A stretch of DNA of 62,428 bases, taken from positions 1 to 62,428 of the forward strand of contig CAJUOQ010000010.1 in the NCBI GenBank assembly GCA_910588235.1, read 5' to 3'. The notes beneath the pieces were generated by a model that searched no databases, was not told the DNA's origin, and was given only the letters and a program-made list of their open reading frames with translations. A program made the translations under genes and the position numbers. How positions within the stretch are numbered: position 1 is the first letter of the stretch; the number at the start of each line of letters is the position of its first letter. The DNA is from an uncultured Atopostipes sp. (GTDB lineage Bacteria > Bacillota > Bacilli > Lactobacillales > Carnobacteriaceae_A). This document shows positions 51,499 through 61,432 of this stretch, in pieces.

Positions 51499-52227
51499 TT
51501 AAAGGATTTTATTTAAGAAGTTTTGCGTACGTGCTTCCTGAGGGGCATCAAATATTTGCTCAGGTACATTTTCTTCAACGATTACGCCCTCGTCCATAAA
51601 AAGTACTCGATCGGCTGCTTCACGAGCAAAGCCCATCTCATGCGTGACAATGACCATAGTCATCCCATCGTTGGCGAGCTTCTTCATAACTGCTAAAACT
51701 TCGCCGACCATTTCTGGATCTAAAGCTGAAGTCGGTTCATCAAATAGCATAATATCTGGATTCATAGCCAGTGCCCTAGCGATCGCTACTCGCTGTTGTT
51801 GTCCACCCGAGAGCGAAGTGGGTTGATCATGGATCTTTTCTTCTAAACCGACCATTTTTAACAAATCTAAAGCGAGATCTTCAGCTTCTTTTTTACTTGC
51901 TTTATGCAATTCAATCGGAGCTAATGTAATATTTTCAGCAACCGTTAGATGTGGGAATAAATTAAATTGTTGAAAAACCATCCCAATATTTTCGCGAACA
52001 TGATCAATGTTGACGGACTTTTCAGCAATATTTAAATCTCCCACAAGTACTCGCCCGCCATTTATTTGATCGAGCCCGTTTAAGCAACGTAAAAAGGTTG
52101 ATTTCCCCGAGCCAGAAGGACCAATCACACAGATCACTTCGCCCCGTTCAACTTCAAGATTAATCGCTTTTAAAACCTCGCTTCCTCCAAAGCTTTTACT
52201 TAAGTTTTCTACTTTTATCATTGGCAT
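51499..52227 (-). CDS. glnQ: Polar amino-acid ABC transporter ATP-binding protein (GlnQ-like)
   Basis: A 242-residue ATPase of the PAAT family. Walker A is GPSGSGKST, the signature is LSGGQQQRVA, Walker B is IMLFDEPTSALDP and the switch is VTHEMGFA. AAGGAG precedes ATG 52227, 2 bases after the stop of the fused receptor-permease gene. It powers uptake of glutamine, glutamate or a related polar amino acid. Symbol by similarity only. Confidence 0.88.
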   Translation of the reverse strand: MPMIKVENLSKSFGGSEVLKAINLEVERGEVICVIGPSGSGKSTFLRCLNGLDQINGGRVLVGDLNIAEKSVNIDHVRENIGMVFQQFNLFPHLTVAENITLAPIELHKASKKEAEDLALDLLKMVGLEEKIHDQPTSLSGGQQQRVAIARALAMNPDIMLFDEPTSALDPEMVGEVLAVMKKLANDGMTMVIVTHEMGFAREAADRVLFMDEGVIVEENVPEQIFDAPQEARTQNFLNKIL

Positions 52228-52229
52228 GC

Positions 52230-53666
52230 TTACAACTCCTTCTCTAAACGACTGGATAATTTAGTCAGAATAGTAATTAATAGAATGTACATTATTCCGA
52301 TAATTAACCAAATACTACCGGATTGATAAGTGCGAGCAATAATAATTTTTCCGGTTTGCGTTAATTCGACAATTCCGATTACTGACAGAATGGAAGTGTC
52401 TTTTAGTGTAATAACAAATTGATTGATCAATGAAGGCAAAGCAATTTGCGTCGCTTGCGGCAGTATAATACGCCGTAACGTGATCTCATTTGTCAAACCA
52501 AGAGATCTTCCCGCTTCTACTTGTCCCTCATCAACGGCTTGAATACCTCCTCTGACAATTTCAGCAATATAGGCGGTTGTATTTAAACTTAAAGTCACAA
52601 TTCCGGCAATACTTGCCCCAAATTGTAAACCAGTCATTTGCGGGATGCCGAAATATATAAAGAAGGACAGCACGATTAAAGGAGTACCTCGCATAATATC
52701 TACATAAATCTGAGCCAATATTTTAAATAAAGAAAGATCGCTTGTTCGCATCAGACCTAATATAACCCCGAAAATTAGCGCGATGAAAAAGGAGATGAAC
52801 GCTAACCAGATCGTGGCCCATAAACCTTCAAATAAAGGGCGCATGTTATTTAAAAATTGGGTAAAGATATTTTCTGAATTGTTTTGTTCAGCGAGTGCTT
52901 CTTCTCCTAAATAACGAGCAATAATCTCGTCGTATTCGCCACTGGCTCTAATGTTTGCTAATCCCTCATTAAACATCTGTAAAAGTTCACGATTCTCTCC
53001 TTTGTTCACAGCAAAACCATTTTCAACTACTGCTTGTTGTTCACCAATAAATTTTAAATCAATCCGTCCGGTAGAGGTTGCATATAACATTACTGGATAA
53101 TCTTCCACCACCGCTTGTGAGTTACCAACTTGCAAATCTTCATACATGTTTACGGAATCTTCAAAGGCATTCAATTGAAAATTATACTCGGCGGCCAATT
53201 TCTCAGCGACATCATAACCGGTCGTTCCCGTTTTAACAGCCACACTCTCTCCGTTTAAGTCTTCAAAAGATTCGATCGAACTGTCACTTGCTACTGCAAA
53301 TTGAGAACCGGAGGCATAGTAAGGATCTGAAAAGTCAAAGGATTCCTGGCGTTCTTCTGTAATACTCATGCCGGCAATCACCCCATCTACTTGGTTACTC
53401 TCAAGCGCTTGGACTGCAGCATTAAAACCTAGTGTACGGACTTCATATTCAAAACCTTGGTCTTTGGCAATCGCTTCTAGTAAATCCATATCAATCCCTA
53501 CTAAACGACCAGATTCATCCGCAAATTCAAAGGGTGCGTAAGTAGTATCTGTTCCAATAATATAAGTTCGGTCTTGCGCCTTTGCTTCTTCCATAACGCT
53601 CACAAATAAGATCATGAATAATAAAGTGAGGCGAAAGATTTTTGATAATTTTTGACGTAAATTCAT
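52230..53666 (-). CDS. Fused amino-acid-binding protein and permease (GlnP-like)
   Basis: The product of about 478 residues has an export signal (cleavage region near VSVMEEAKAQD), one SBP_bac_3 binding domain (about 35-260, with TDTTYAPFEFADESG) and a permease domain (about 280-478) with the EAA loop EAGRSLGLTNEITLRRIILPQA. Lactococcal GlnP carries two binding domains; here only one is present. The frame starts earlier with TTG inside the ribosome site AAGGAAGGT, so ATG 53666 is chosen. The ligand is unassigned among polar amino acids. Confidence 0.9.
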   Translation of the reverse strand: MNLRQKLSKIFRLTLLFMILFVSVMEEAKAQDRTYIIGTDTTYAPFEFADESGRLVGIDMDLLEAIAKDQGFEYEVRTLGFNAAVQALESNQVDGVIAGMSITEERQESFDFSDPYYASGSQFAVASDSSIESFEDLNGESVAVKTGTTGYDVAEKLAAEYNFQLNAFEDSVNMYEDLQVGNSQAVVEDYPVMLYATSTGRIDLKFIGEQQAVVENGFAVNKGENRELLQMFNEGLANIRASGEYDEIIARYLGEEALAEQNNSENIFTQFLNNMRPLFEGLWATIWLAFISFFIALIFGVILGLMRTSDLSLFKILAQIYVDIMRGTPLIVLSFFIYFGIPQMTGLQFGASIAGIVTLSLNTTAYIAEIVRGGIQAVDEGQVEAGRSLGLTNEITLRRIILPQATQIALPSLINQFVITLKDTSILSVIGIVELTQTGKIIIARTYQSGSIWLIIGIMYILLITILTKLSSRLEKEL

Positions 53667-53786
53667 GACAGCACCTTCCTTCAAAATAGTGATTGCAAAA
53701 TTAATTATTGACTAATATTTCTAATATTATACTCATTATAAAGAGCTGTTGCAAATTGAGAAATATTTAGAAGGACTTATAGCATC

Positions 53787-53820
53787 AAAAAAGACTGCAG
53801 TTTCAACTACAGTCTTTTTT
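53787..53820. terminator. Bidirectional terminator downstream of the exporter operon
   Basis: AAAAAAGACTGCAGTT (53787-53802) pairs with AACTACAGTCTTTTTT (53805-53820), one mismatch. It separates the exporter operon from the downstream amino-acid transporter. Confidence 0.85.
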
Positions 53821-53830
53821 CAAATTATTT

Positions 53831-55618
53831 TTAGTTTTCAAATTGACTTTGGTAAAGACGGTTGTAAAAACCACCTTTTTCAATCAGTTCTTCGTGGTTG
53901 CCTTGCTCAATAATTTGTCCGTCTTTCATCACTAAAATACGATCAGCATCTTGAATGGTTGATAAACGGTGCGCGATAACAAAGCTGGTTCGACCTTCCA
54001 TCAATCGGTCCATTGCTTTTTGAATCAAAGCTTCTAAACGTGTATCGACGGAACTTGTGGCTTCATCTAAGATTAAGATCTTAGGGTCTGATAATAAAGC
54101 ACGAGCAATCGTTAGTAATTGCTTTTGCCCTTGGGAAATATTCGATGATTCTTGATTAATTTCCATATCATAGCCACCTGGCAACGTTCGGATAAAGTGG
54201 TCGACATTCGCAACTTCTGCTGCTTCAACGATCTCTTCATCCGTGGCATTTAAGTTTCCAAAGCGCATGTTTTCCTTAATACTCCCTTGGAATAACCAAG
54301 TATCTTGTAAGACCATTCCGAACTGTGTGCGATACTGTTGACGAGAAAGGTTTCGAATATCTTTGCCATCAATCGTAATTTTTCCTTGATCCACATCATA
54401 GAAACGCATCAATAAGTTAATCATAGTCGTTTTACCAGCACCTGTCGGCCCCACAATAGCAATCGTTTCTCCGGAAGCTACATCCACATCAAAATCTTGA
54501 ATCAAGGGTTGTTCAGGGACATAACTGAAAGAAACATTATCAAAAGAAACTTCTCCAATCAAGGGTTCCTCTAAAGTCTCTGAATAAGTTTGAATTTCAT
54601 CTTCTTCATCTAATAATTCAAACACACGACTGATTGAGGAAGAGGCACTTTGAATTAAGCCAGAGAGCTGAGATAACATCTGCATCGGTTGGTTAATTTG
54701 CCAGACATATTGAGTGAAGGCTTGTAAGTTACCAATCGTCATTCGTCCAGCGAGTGTTAATAACCCTCCAAATAGCGCAATTACGACATAAGCTGCATGC
54801 GCAACAAACGTAATGAGTGGTCGAATGAGTCCCGAGATAAAACTTGCTTTAAAACCAACCTCATTCAAGCGGTCGGTAATCACGCGGAATTCTTCATTAG
54901 AGTAATTTTCTCGGCCGTAAAGTTTTATTTCGCTAAAGCCCGATAAATTTTCTTGGACAAAACCATTCATTCTCCCTAAGACATCTGCTTGTTGTTTAAA
55001 GTAAGGCTGAGAATAGCCAATGACAAATTTCGCAATGTAACCGGACAGCGGAATAACAACGAGCATCACTAAAGCAAATTGCCATTGAATCCAAAGCATC
55101 ATCAAAACAACAAAGAATAATTGTAAAATAGCATTAAACGCTTGAACTAAAGTGACTTGGAAAGCGTTGGAAATGGTGTCGACATCATTGGTGATTCGGT
55201 TTAAAATATTTCCGAATTGGTGACGATCAAAATAAGAAACAGGTAAACGATTCATCTTCCTTGTAATTTCTTTTCTTAAATCAAAGGTCATATTTTGGAC
55301 AGCTTCTGTCATAAAATAGTTTGCTCCAAAAACAGATACTTGGTTGAGCAATCCCCGTACAAAATAAATAATAAGGACGGTATAAATATAAGAATAATTT
55401 AACCCTGTACCGGTCCCGTTGATCATATCTAGCACATTGGAAGAGATCTCAGTAATGATCAAACCAAATACAAAAGGCTCCAAAACATTGGTCACAACTT
55501 GGACCAAAACAAGAAATAAAGCAAAGAATAAACGTCCTCTATAATTTTCAAAGTAAGGCCAAATGCGTTTGAAACTTTTGAAAACAGACTCATTTGTATT
55601 GACTGCTTGATTATGCAT
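53831..55618 (-). CDS. Heterodimeric ABC exporter subunit, LmrD-like (consensus ATPase)
   Basis: A 595-residue half-transporter with six membrane segments followed by an ATPase domain. Walker A is GPTGAGKTT, Walker B is ILILDEATSSVD with intact Glu, and the signature is altered to ISQGQKQL. In heterodimeric exporters, this half supplies the catalytic Walker motifs while its partner supplies the good signature. The start within the end of the partner gene is ATG 55618 (or ATG 55624), behind GAGGGGG; the frames overlap by 8 bases. Confidence 0.88.
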   Translation of the reverse strand: MHNQAVNTNESVFKSFKRIWPYFENYRGRLFFALFLVLVQVVTNVLEPFVFGLIITEISSNVLDMINGTGTGLNYSYIYTVLIIYFVRGLLNQVSVFGANYFMTEAVQNMTFDLRKEITRKMNRLPVSYFDRHQFGNILNRITNDVDTISNAFQVTLVQAFNAILQLFFVVLMMLWIQWQFALVMLVVIPLSGYIAKFVIGYSQPYFKQQADVLGRMNGFVQENLSGFSEIKLYGRENYSNEEFRVITDRLNEVGFKASFISGLIRPLITFVAHAAYVVIALFGGLLTLAGRMTIGNLQAFTQYVWQINQPMQMLSQLSGLIQSASSSISRVFELLDEEDEIQTYSETLEEPLIGEVSFDNVSFSYVPEQPLIQDFDVDVASGETIAIVGPTGAGKTTMINLLMRFYDVDQGKITIDGKDIRNLSRQQYRTQFGMVLQDTWLFQGSIKENMRFGNLNATDEEIVEAAEVANVDHFIRTLPGGYDMEINQESSNISQGQKQLLTIARALLSDPKILILDEATSSVDTRLEALIQKAMDRLMEGRTSFVIAHRLSTIQDADRILVMKDGQIIEQGNHEELIEKGGFYNRLYQSQFEN

Positions 55619-57350
55619 GAACATCCCCCTCTTCTTCTTTTGATTGAGAATTAGCAATCGCTTGGTAAATCGCATTATTTTCCATTAATTCTTCATGCGT
55701 TCCGCGCCCTTTGATCTCGCCTTCCTCAAGGACAATAATCTGATCGGCGTTACGAATACTTGAAATTCGTTGGGCCACAATAATCACTGTTGAGTCGCCG
55801 GTAATTTCTTGTAGACGTCGTCTCACTTCGGCATCGGTTCGATAATCTAGAGCTGAAAAACTATCATCGAAGATATAAATTTCTGGTTGCTTAACAATCG
55901 CACGCGCAATGGATAAACGTTGTTTTTGTCCACCGGAAAGGTTACTTCCGCCTTCACTTAAATAAGAGTGATATTTTTCATCCATATTTTCGATAAACTC
56001 ACGTGCTTGGGCGACATCAGAAGCTGCATCTAATTCAATATCTGTCGCTTCCTCTTTCCCAAAGCGTAAATTCTCGCCAATCGTGCCCGTAAAAAGTAAG
56101 GCACGTTGTGGTATAAACCCAATTTTATTTCTTAAAGTATCTAAATCGAAATCTCGAACATCTACACCATCGATCAAAATACGACCAAAGGATACATCAT
56201 AAAAACGCGGAATTAATTGCACTAGTGTAGACTTCCCGCTTCCAGTACTTCCAATAAAAGCAATCGTTTCTCCTGGCTTTGCTTTAAAATTAATCTCATG
56301 TAAAACTGGGTTTTCTGTTTCACCAGGATAAGCAAAAGAAACCTCATCGAACTCAATATAACCATGTGTTTCTGTTTCAGTAACAGCATCTGGTTTACTC
56401 GTAATGGAGATCGGCATATCGTTGATCTCTTTCAGTCGTTTCGCTGAAACATTCGCTCGCGGATACATCATAAAAATCTGAGAAAACATTAGAATAGAGA
56501 ACAACGCATGAAAAGCATATTCAACAAAAGCAACTAATGTCCCGACTTGCATTTCTCTTGCTTCAATAGGATTTAAGGCGAATAAAAAGATTAAAGTAAT
56601 CACGACGGCCATAATGTGATAGAAAATCGGCATAGCAGATCCCATCAACTTATGAAGTGATTGCGCTGTATTTGCATAATCTTTATTGGCGCCTGCAAAT
56701 TTTTCTTCTTGATATTCTTCACGAGCAAAGGCACGAATGACTCGTAACCCCGTTAAATTTTCTCTTGAATACGTATTTAACCGATCGAGTAAACTCTGCA
56801 TTTTTTCAGAGAGTGGCCCTGAGGTTTTCGCAATCCAATAAATAACCAACAAAATAACAGGAACGGCGCCTGCTAAAATCCACGACATAGACGCACTTGT
56901 ATTGATGATTAAAACGATACTTCCTAAAAACATTAAAGGTGTATTAAAGCCAATTCGCAAAATCATCTCTACAAATTGTAAAATAACAAAAGCATCATTT
57001 GTGATACGAGTGACCAATGACGAGACCCCAATTTTTTCATATTCAGCATGCGAAAAATCGCCAATCTTATCATATAAATCGTTCCGTATATCTTTGGTCA
57101 TTTCATTGACTAAACGACCCGATGCATAAGTTAAAAGAATATTTCCAAACAAACCTAAGACAATAACAGCAACCATAATAGCAATTAAAAAGTATAAACG
57201 TTCAACATCTTGGTTTACAAGGACATCATTAATGATTTGAGCGAGTATGGTGGGCAAACCTAAGTTAACCAGCACAAAACTCAACGCTCCTAATAGATTC
57301 AGTAATAAGAATTTCTTGTGTCTTTTAACGTAACTCCAAATATATAGCAC
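55611..57350 (-). CDS. Heterodimeric ABC exporter subunit, LmrC-like (degenerate ATPase)
   Basis: A 579-residue half-transporter with six membrane segments, Walker A GSTGSGKST, intact signature LSGGQKQ, but Walker B IYIFDDSFSALD, where the catalytic Glu is replaced by Asp. This matches the partner's opposite defect, so together they form one consensus and one degenerate ATP site, as in LmrCD or TM287/288 drug exporters. The frame is open to 57380, but GAAGGGGGTC lies before GTG 57350. First gene of a two-gene operon; drug or lipid export is inferred from the family. Confidence 0.88.
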   Translation of the reverse strand: MLYIWSYVKRHKKFLLLNLLGALSFVLVNLGLPTILAQIINDVLVNQDVERLYFLIAIMVAVIVLGLFGNILLTYASGRLVNEMTKDIRNDLYDKIGDFSHAEYEKIGVSSLVTRITNDAFVILQFVEMILRIGFNTPLMFLGSIVLIINTSASMSWILAGAVPVILLVIYWIAKTSGPLSEKMQSLLDRLNTYSRENLTGLRVIRAFAREEYQEEKFAGANKDYANTAQSLHKLMGSAMPIFYHIMAVVITLIFLFALNPIEAREMQVGTLVAFVEYAFHALFSILMFSQIFMMYPRANVSAKRLKEINDMPISITSKPDAVTETETHGYIEFDEVSFAYPGETENPVLHEINFKAKPGETIAFIGSTGSGKSTLVQLIPRFYDVSFGRILIDGVDVRDFDLDTLRNKIGFIPQRALLFTGTIGENLRFGKEEATDIELDAASDVAQAREFIENMDEKYHSYLSEGGSNLSGGQKQRLSIARAIVKQPEIYIFDDSFSALDYRTDAEVRRRLQEITGDSTVIIVAQRISSIRNADQIIVLEEGEIKGRGTHEELMENNAIYQAIANSQSKEEEGDVHA

Positions 57351-57605
57351 TAAAAGACCCCCTTCTAAAAAATTAACCACTGCGTAAGCAGTGGCGTTTC
57401 ATTCCTATAATTTTAGCACTTCCGACTGATTAGTCAAGAAATTTTCATCTAATTTTATACTTCTTTTAGGTCATTATATCGGACACTGATCCGCGTTAAA
57501 AGTTAAGAAAAAGTAGCCTCAAAAATAAATTACTCTCTTTAAAATAGCGTTCAATTTTTTTAATAAATGGTGTTCAGGAAGGAGCCCTTGCTTCATTTTT
57601 TCGAT

Positions 57606-57652
57606 AAAAAATCCGGCCCTTCTCAGTTTCATTCTGAGGAAAGGCCGGTCTA
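57606..57652 (-). terminator. Terminator of the M23 peptidase gene
   Basis: TCCGGCC (57612-57618) pairs with GGCCGGT (57643-57649), with inner TTCTCAG/CTGAGGAA pairing. A T-run follows on the minus strand. The rest of 57351-57667 contains no recognised feature. Confidence 0.82.
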
Positions 57653-57667
57653 TTATTTCGTTATATT

Positions 57668-59023
57668 TTATAAATAAGGTGCTGGATCAACTTGTACGCC
57701 ATTGACGTATACTTCAAAATGTAAGTGAATGCCTGTCGCAGATCCTGTTTGTCCCATTTTACCAATGGTTTGTCCTTGGGAGACAGTGTCCCCTACAGAA
57801 ACAGGGATGCTTCCATTTGCCATATGCGCATAGAGTGTTTCAATGCCATTTCCATGGTCAATTTTTACGTAGTTCCCCCAGCCACTATGAGAAGTAGCTG
57901 CGACAACAGTACCACTTTGTGCTGCTAAAATGTCTCCTTTACCTGCGATATCAAGGCCTGCGTGTAAACGTGGAATTCCGCTAAATGGATTTGTACGGTA
58001 GCCATATCCAGAAGAGACGTAACCTTGTGCAGGTTGAATAAACCCTGCAGAAGATTCTGTATGAGATTCTGGTTCCGTAACAACAGCCACAGATTGATCG
58101 GTATCTACTTCATCTTCCGGTTCTACAGTTTCTTCGGCGGTTGTTACTTCTTGTACATCGACTTCTTCTTCGATTTCTTCAGGAACGTCCTCTTCTTCCG
58201 GTTCTTCATCAATTTCTTCTGGGACTGCTACTTTAGCCACTGGTTCTTCGTCAGTTGTTTCCTCAGGTTCATCGATTTCAGTCGTTTCTTCCGGTTCTTC
58301 TTCAGCTTCTTCTTTTTGTTCTTCAGAAGTATCTGGCTCAGTTATTTCTTCTTCTGGTTCGTCTTCAGTCACTTCTTCGGATGCACCTTCGGTTGTTTCC
58401 GCATCTTCTGTCTCTGCTGCTTCATCAACAACTGCTTCTTCCTCTTGGTCTTGTACAGTTTGTTCTGCAGACACTTCTTCTCTTGCTTCCACCGTTTCTT
58501 CTTCAGCAGGTGCTTCAGTCGTTTGTTCCTCTGGTTCTTCGACTGCTTCTTCTTCAGTTATTTCTTCTGTTGCTTTTGGTTTTTCTACTTCAGAAGCTTC
58601 AACACTTTCTGTTTCTTCCGTTACTGGGTCCGTATTTTTTCCTTTTGATAAAAAGTCTCCAGCGTAAATCAAATCCGGGTTTTCAATCCCATTTTGTGCA
58701 GCCATTTCATCAACGGAGAGGCCAGTTGCCATACTTAAGGCACTTAATGTATCGCCCCATCGAATTTGATAGGATGATGTGTCTGCTGAATTTTGTGCTG
58801 CGATTTCCTGTTCGACTTCTTGTACTGTATTAGCACTCCATGCAGTCTCAGAAACGTTACTTTCCTCGTTAGCTGCTTGGACAGTCGCTGCTGATCCTGC
58901 TATTCCGGGTAAGATTCCTCCAGCTCCAAGTAATACGGCAGAAGTCGTCGCAAGGGTGACCCATTTTTTATTTACTTTGCATAATTGTTTTTTTGTTTTT
59001 AAGTTTTTGTTCTTTTTACTCAT
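57668..59023 (-). CDS. Secreted LysM/M23 cell-wall endopeptidase with acidic linker
   Basis: A 451-residue exported hydrolase that cuts peptidoglycan cross-bridges or stem peptides. Signal peptide: a basic start followed by the hydrophobic VTLATTSAVLLGAGGI and a cleavage region near AATVQAAN. One LysM domain (about 85-128, YQIRWGDTLSALS) binds peptidoglycan. Residues about 130-320 form a very acidic Glu/Thr/Val/Pro-rich linker. The M23 domain (about 330-451) keeps the zinc ligands in LHAGLDIAGKGD and HLHFE. Complete and probably active. ATG 59023 follows AAGGAGAAG. Confidence 0.9.
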   Translation of the reverse strand: MSKKNKNLKTKKQLCKVNKKWVTLATTSAVLLGAGGILPGIAGSAATVQAANEESNVSETAWSANTVQEVEQEIAAQNSADTSSYQIRWGDTLSALSMATGLSVDEMAAQNGIENPDLIYAGDFLSKGKNTDPVTEETESVEASEVEKPKATEEITEEEAVEEPEEQTTEAPAEEETVEAREEVSAEQTVQDQEEEAVVDEAAETEDAETTEGASEEVTEDEPEEEITEPDTSEEQKEEAEEEPEETTEIDEPEETTDEEPVAKVAVPEEIDEEPEEEDVPEEIEEEVDVQEVTTAEETVEPEDEVDTDQSVAVVTEPESHTESSAGFIQPAQGYVSSGYGYRTNPFSGIPRLHAGLDIAGKGDILAAQSGTVVAATSHSGWGNYVKIDHGNGIETLYAHMANGSIPVSVGDTVSQGQTIGKMGQTGSATGIHLHFEVYVNGVQVDPAPYL

Positions 59024-59266
59024 AAAATCTTCTTCTCCTTTTTCTTTTGTTGTCTTGCTACATTCTTTATCTTAACAGTATATTTGTATAAAGATAAGAC
59101 TTTGCAGCCCTTTTTAATCTATTTGTAAAGTGGTTCAAACAAAACGAACCTCTTTTTCAAAAGACAAGTGTTGCCATTTGAGAGGAAGGAGGACAAGTCC
59201 CACAAATCTATTTTAAAAAATATTACCCTTTATGTAATATTGTCGTACCTATTGGAAAAACATTAA

Positions 59267-59315
59267 AAAAAGAGAAATCATTAGACTCAAAAGTGAGTCT
59301 AGTGATTTCTCTTTT
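59267..59315 (-). terminator. Terminator after the MBL-fold gene
   Basis: A long hairpin, AAAGAGAAATCA paired with TGATTTCTCTTT, with inner TAGACTC/GAGTCTA pairing, has T/A-rich flanks on both strands. The 240 bases upstream of the M23 gene (59024-59266) show no gene. Confidence 0.8.
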
Positions 59316-59361
59316 AAAGAGGTTAACTATTTATATTCCAATTTTACTTTTCTGTTTATAT

Positions 59362-60048
59362 CTAAACATCAATTGTTTGGCCCACTTCAAGCGCAATGCC
59401 TACCCCTTCATTTAATAAATTAACGAAGTGTTCAGGGTCTTGTTCAATTAAAGGAAAGGTATTGTAGTGGACAGGTACTACACAGTCTGCTTGCAACCAT
59501 CTAGCGGCTACAGCAGCATCTTCTGGTCCCATTGTAAAATTGTCCCCAATCGGGATAAACGCTAAGTCAATTTTATTTCTATCACCGATTAACTTCATAT
59601 CTGAATATAATGCGGTGTCCCCTACATGGTAGACCGTTCGATCGTCCGCAGTCACTAAAATTCCTGAAGCTAAGCCTAAAGTGAACGGTTTTCCGCTACC
59701 ATCGATATCTAGAGAAGACCCGTGAATCGCTGGGGTGAATTTAACGGTTCCAAAATTAAATTCATAAGCGCCACCTGGCTGCATGCCATGAGCCTCAATA
59801 TCTAAGGTAGCTAAGTAGTCAGCGATTTCGACCGTCGTAATGACTTGAGCACCGGTACGTTTCACGATATCTACTGTATCGCCAAAATGATCTGAATGTG
59901 CATGCGTGACTAAGATAACGTCCGGTTCTATGGTGTCTGCATCGAGATCACACAGCTCATTCCCCGTGATAAATGGATCAAATAAAAGTTTTGTACCATC
60001 CTCTGTTTCTAAAGCGACGACCGCATGTCCATGATAAGTTGCTTTCAT
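59362..60048 (-). CDS. UPF0173-type metallo-beta-lactamase-fold hydrolase
   Basis: A 228-residue MBL-fold protein. The metal-binding THAHSDHFGD motif is at about residues 48-57, a HGS motif (AIHGSSLD) further on, GDTALYSD later, and a final VPVHYNTFP. These match UPF0173 proteins, whose substrate is unknown. ATG 60048 follows AGGAGGAA. It stands alone between two divergent/convergent neighbours. Confidence 0.88.
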   Translation of the reverse strand: MKATYHGHAVVALETEDGTKLLFDPFITGNELCDLDADTIEPDVILVTHAHSDHFGDTVDIVKRTGAQVITTVEIADYLATLDIEAHGMQPGGAYEFNFGTVKFTPAIHGSSLDIDGSGKPFTLGLASGILVTADDRTVYHVGDTALYSDMKLIGDRNKIDLAFIPIGDNFTMGPEDAAVAARWLQADCVVPVHYNTFPLIEQDPEHFVNLLNEGVGIALEVGQTIDV

Positions 60049-60208
60049 TTTAAATTCCTCCTCATTTTTATAGAATGCGTTTTCAACATTAGTATAACAA
60101 ATTTATGTAAATAGACAATTTCAACTCATTATTTTTTCGGACTTCTTTTCTAATCACATTCATAAATGCGAATACTCTCTTATTTTTTAAATATATGCTA
60201 AAATAGAA

Positions 60209-60233
60209 AAGATTAGTGCTTCAAACTAATCTT
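60209..60233 (+). promoter_or_regulatory. Leader hairpin before the dapE-like gene
   Basis: AAGATTAGT (60209-60217) is perfectly complementary to ACTAATCTT (60225-60233). It ends 10 bases before GGGAGG (60242-60247, preceding ATG 60257). It has only weak T-run, so an mRNA-stabilising role is as likely as attenuation. Confidence 0.45.
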
Positions 60234-60256
60234 ATTTATATAGGGAGGAAATAAAC

Positions 60257-61402
60257 ATGGAGAAAGAGAAAAAAATTGAAATTTTACAAGATTTGATTCG
60301 AATTAAATCCGTCAATAACAATGAAGAAGAAGTTGCTTTATACATAAAGAACCTACTTGCTTCTTATGATATTGATGCAGATTTAGTGGAATATGATACA
60401 GATCGTAGCAACCTGATTGTTGAAGTCGAGGGAGCTGAAGCAGAATCAGAGAAAACGCTCGCCTTCAGTGGTCATTTTGATGTGGTGGACGTTGGTGACG
60501 AAGCCGACTGGTCTTACCCTCCTTTTGAAGCTGAAATCGCAGATGGATATATGTACGGTCGTGGAACGGCAGACATGAAAGCCGGAGTCGCTGCGATGAT
60601 TATTGCGATTATTGAGCTAAAAGAAGAAGGTTTACCTTTCAGCGGGAAACTACGCTTCTTAGGTAGTGTAGGAGAAGAGATCGGTATGCTTGGCTCTGTT
60701 CAATTAACAGAAGAAGGTTATACGGAAGATGTCGATGCGCTGATTATTGCTGAGCCGACAGATAATATTGTTATCTATGCCCACAAAGGTTCTCTCCAAT
60801 ATGAGATTGTTTCGATTGGGCGTTCTGCTCACAGTTCTCTTCCGCAAGAAGGAATTAATGCGTTGTCACAGATGACTGAATTTTTATATCGAGCTGAAAA
60901 AGCATTAGATGAAAAAACAGCGGCTTTTGAAAATGATAAGTTAGGACCAATGTCCAACTCCTTTACCGTCATCGAAGGTGGCGAACAAATTAATAGTATC
61001 CCTTCAAAAGTCTCCGTGCTCGCAAATGCTCGTACGATTCCAGAGTTTGATAACGATGATGTGATTCAATTACTCAATGAAATTATCGAAGAATTAAATC
61101 AAGAAATGGATGGCAAATTGGAATTAAATATTACTCAAAGTATGTTCCCTGTTGAAAGTTCAGCAGATTCCGACTTAATCCATACCATCCTTGATGTCGC
61201 GGGTGAAGATTTAGAAGTTAAAACATTAGCCGGTGCCACAGATGCTTCAAACTTTATGCGTGTCGATCATGAGATTGAACTGGCTATCTTTAGTCCTTTT
61301 GTTTATAGTGAAGCTCATACTGTTGATGAAAAAATTAAAGTAGAAGATTACCTCTCAGCGATTGATACTTTCAAAAACGTCGCGTTACAATATTTAAATT
61401 AA
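60257..61402 (+). CDS. dapE: M20-family peptidase, succinyl-diaminopimelate desuccinylase-like
   Basis: A 381-residue di-zinc amidohydrolase of the ArgE/DapE/ACY1/CPG2 family. Metal ligands are visible in FSGHFDVVDVGD, GRGTADMKAG and SVGEEIGMLGS, and the dimerisation lid begins at about residue 180. DapE-type activity would link it to the lysine/diaminopimelate operon at 45.3 kb, but acetylornithine deacetylase or another amidase cannot be excluded by sequence. The strong GGGAGG site fixes ATG 60257. An IS element begins 31 bases after its stop. Confidence 0.82.
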   Translation: MEKEKKIEILQDLIRIKSVNNNEEEVALYIKNLLASYDIDADLVEYDTDRSNLIVEVEGAEAESEKTLAFSGHFDVVDVGDEADWSYPPFEAEIADGYMYGRGTADMKAGVAAMIIAIIELKEEGLPFSGKLRFLGSVGEEIGMLGSVQLTEEGYTEDVDALIIAEPTDNIVIYAHKGSLQYEIVSIGRSAHSSLPQEGINALSQMTEFLYRAEKALDEKTAAFENDKLGPMSNSFTVIEGGEQINSIPSKVSVLANARTIPEFDNDDVIQLLNEIIEELNQEMDGKLELNITQSMFPVESSADSDLIHTILDVAGEDLEVKTLAGATDASNFMRVDHEIELAIFSPFVYSEAHTVDEKIKVEDYLSAIDTFKNVALQYLN

Positions 61403-61432
61403 ACACAACAAAAAAGAGTCTTGGTTATAGTA

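Noticed and set aside
58025..58833. Two long plus-strand frames opposite the M23 peptidase gene
   Set aside because: They are the reverse reading of the Glu-rich linker, giving Phe/Leu-rich low-complexity proteins, with no start signals.
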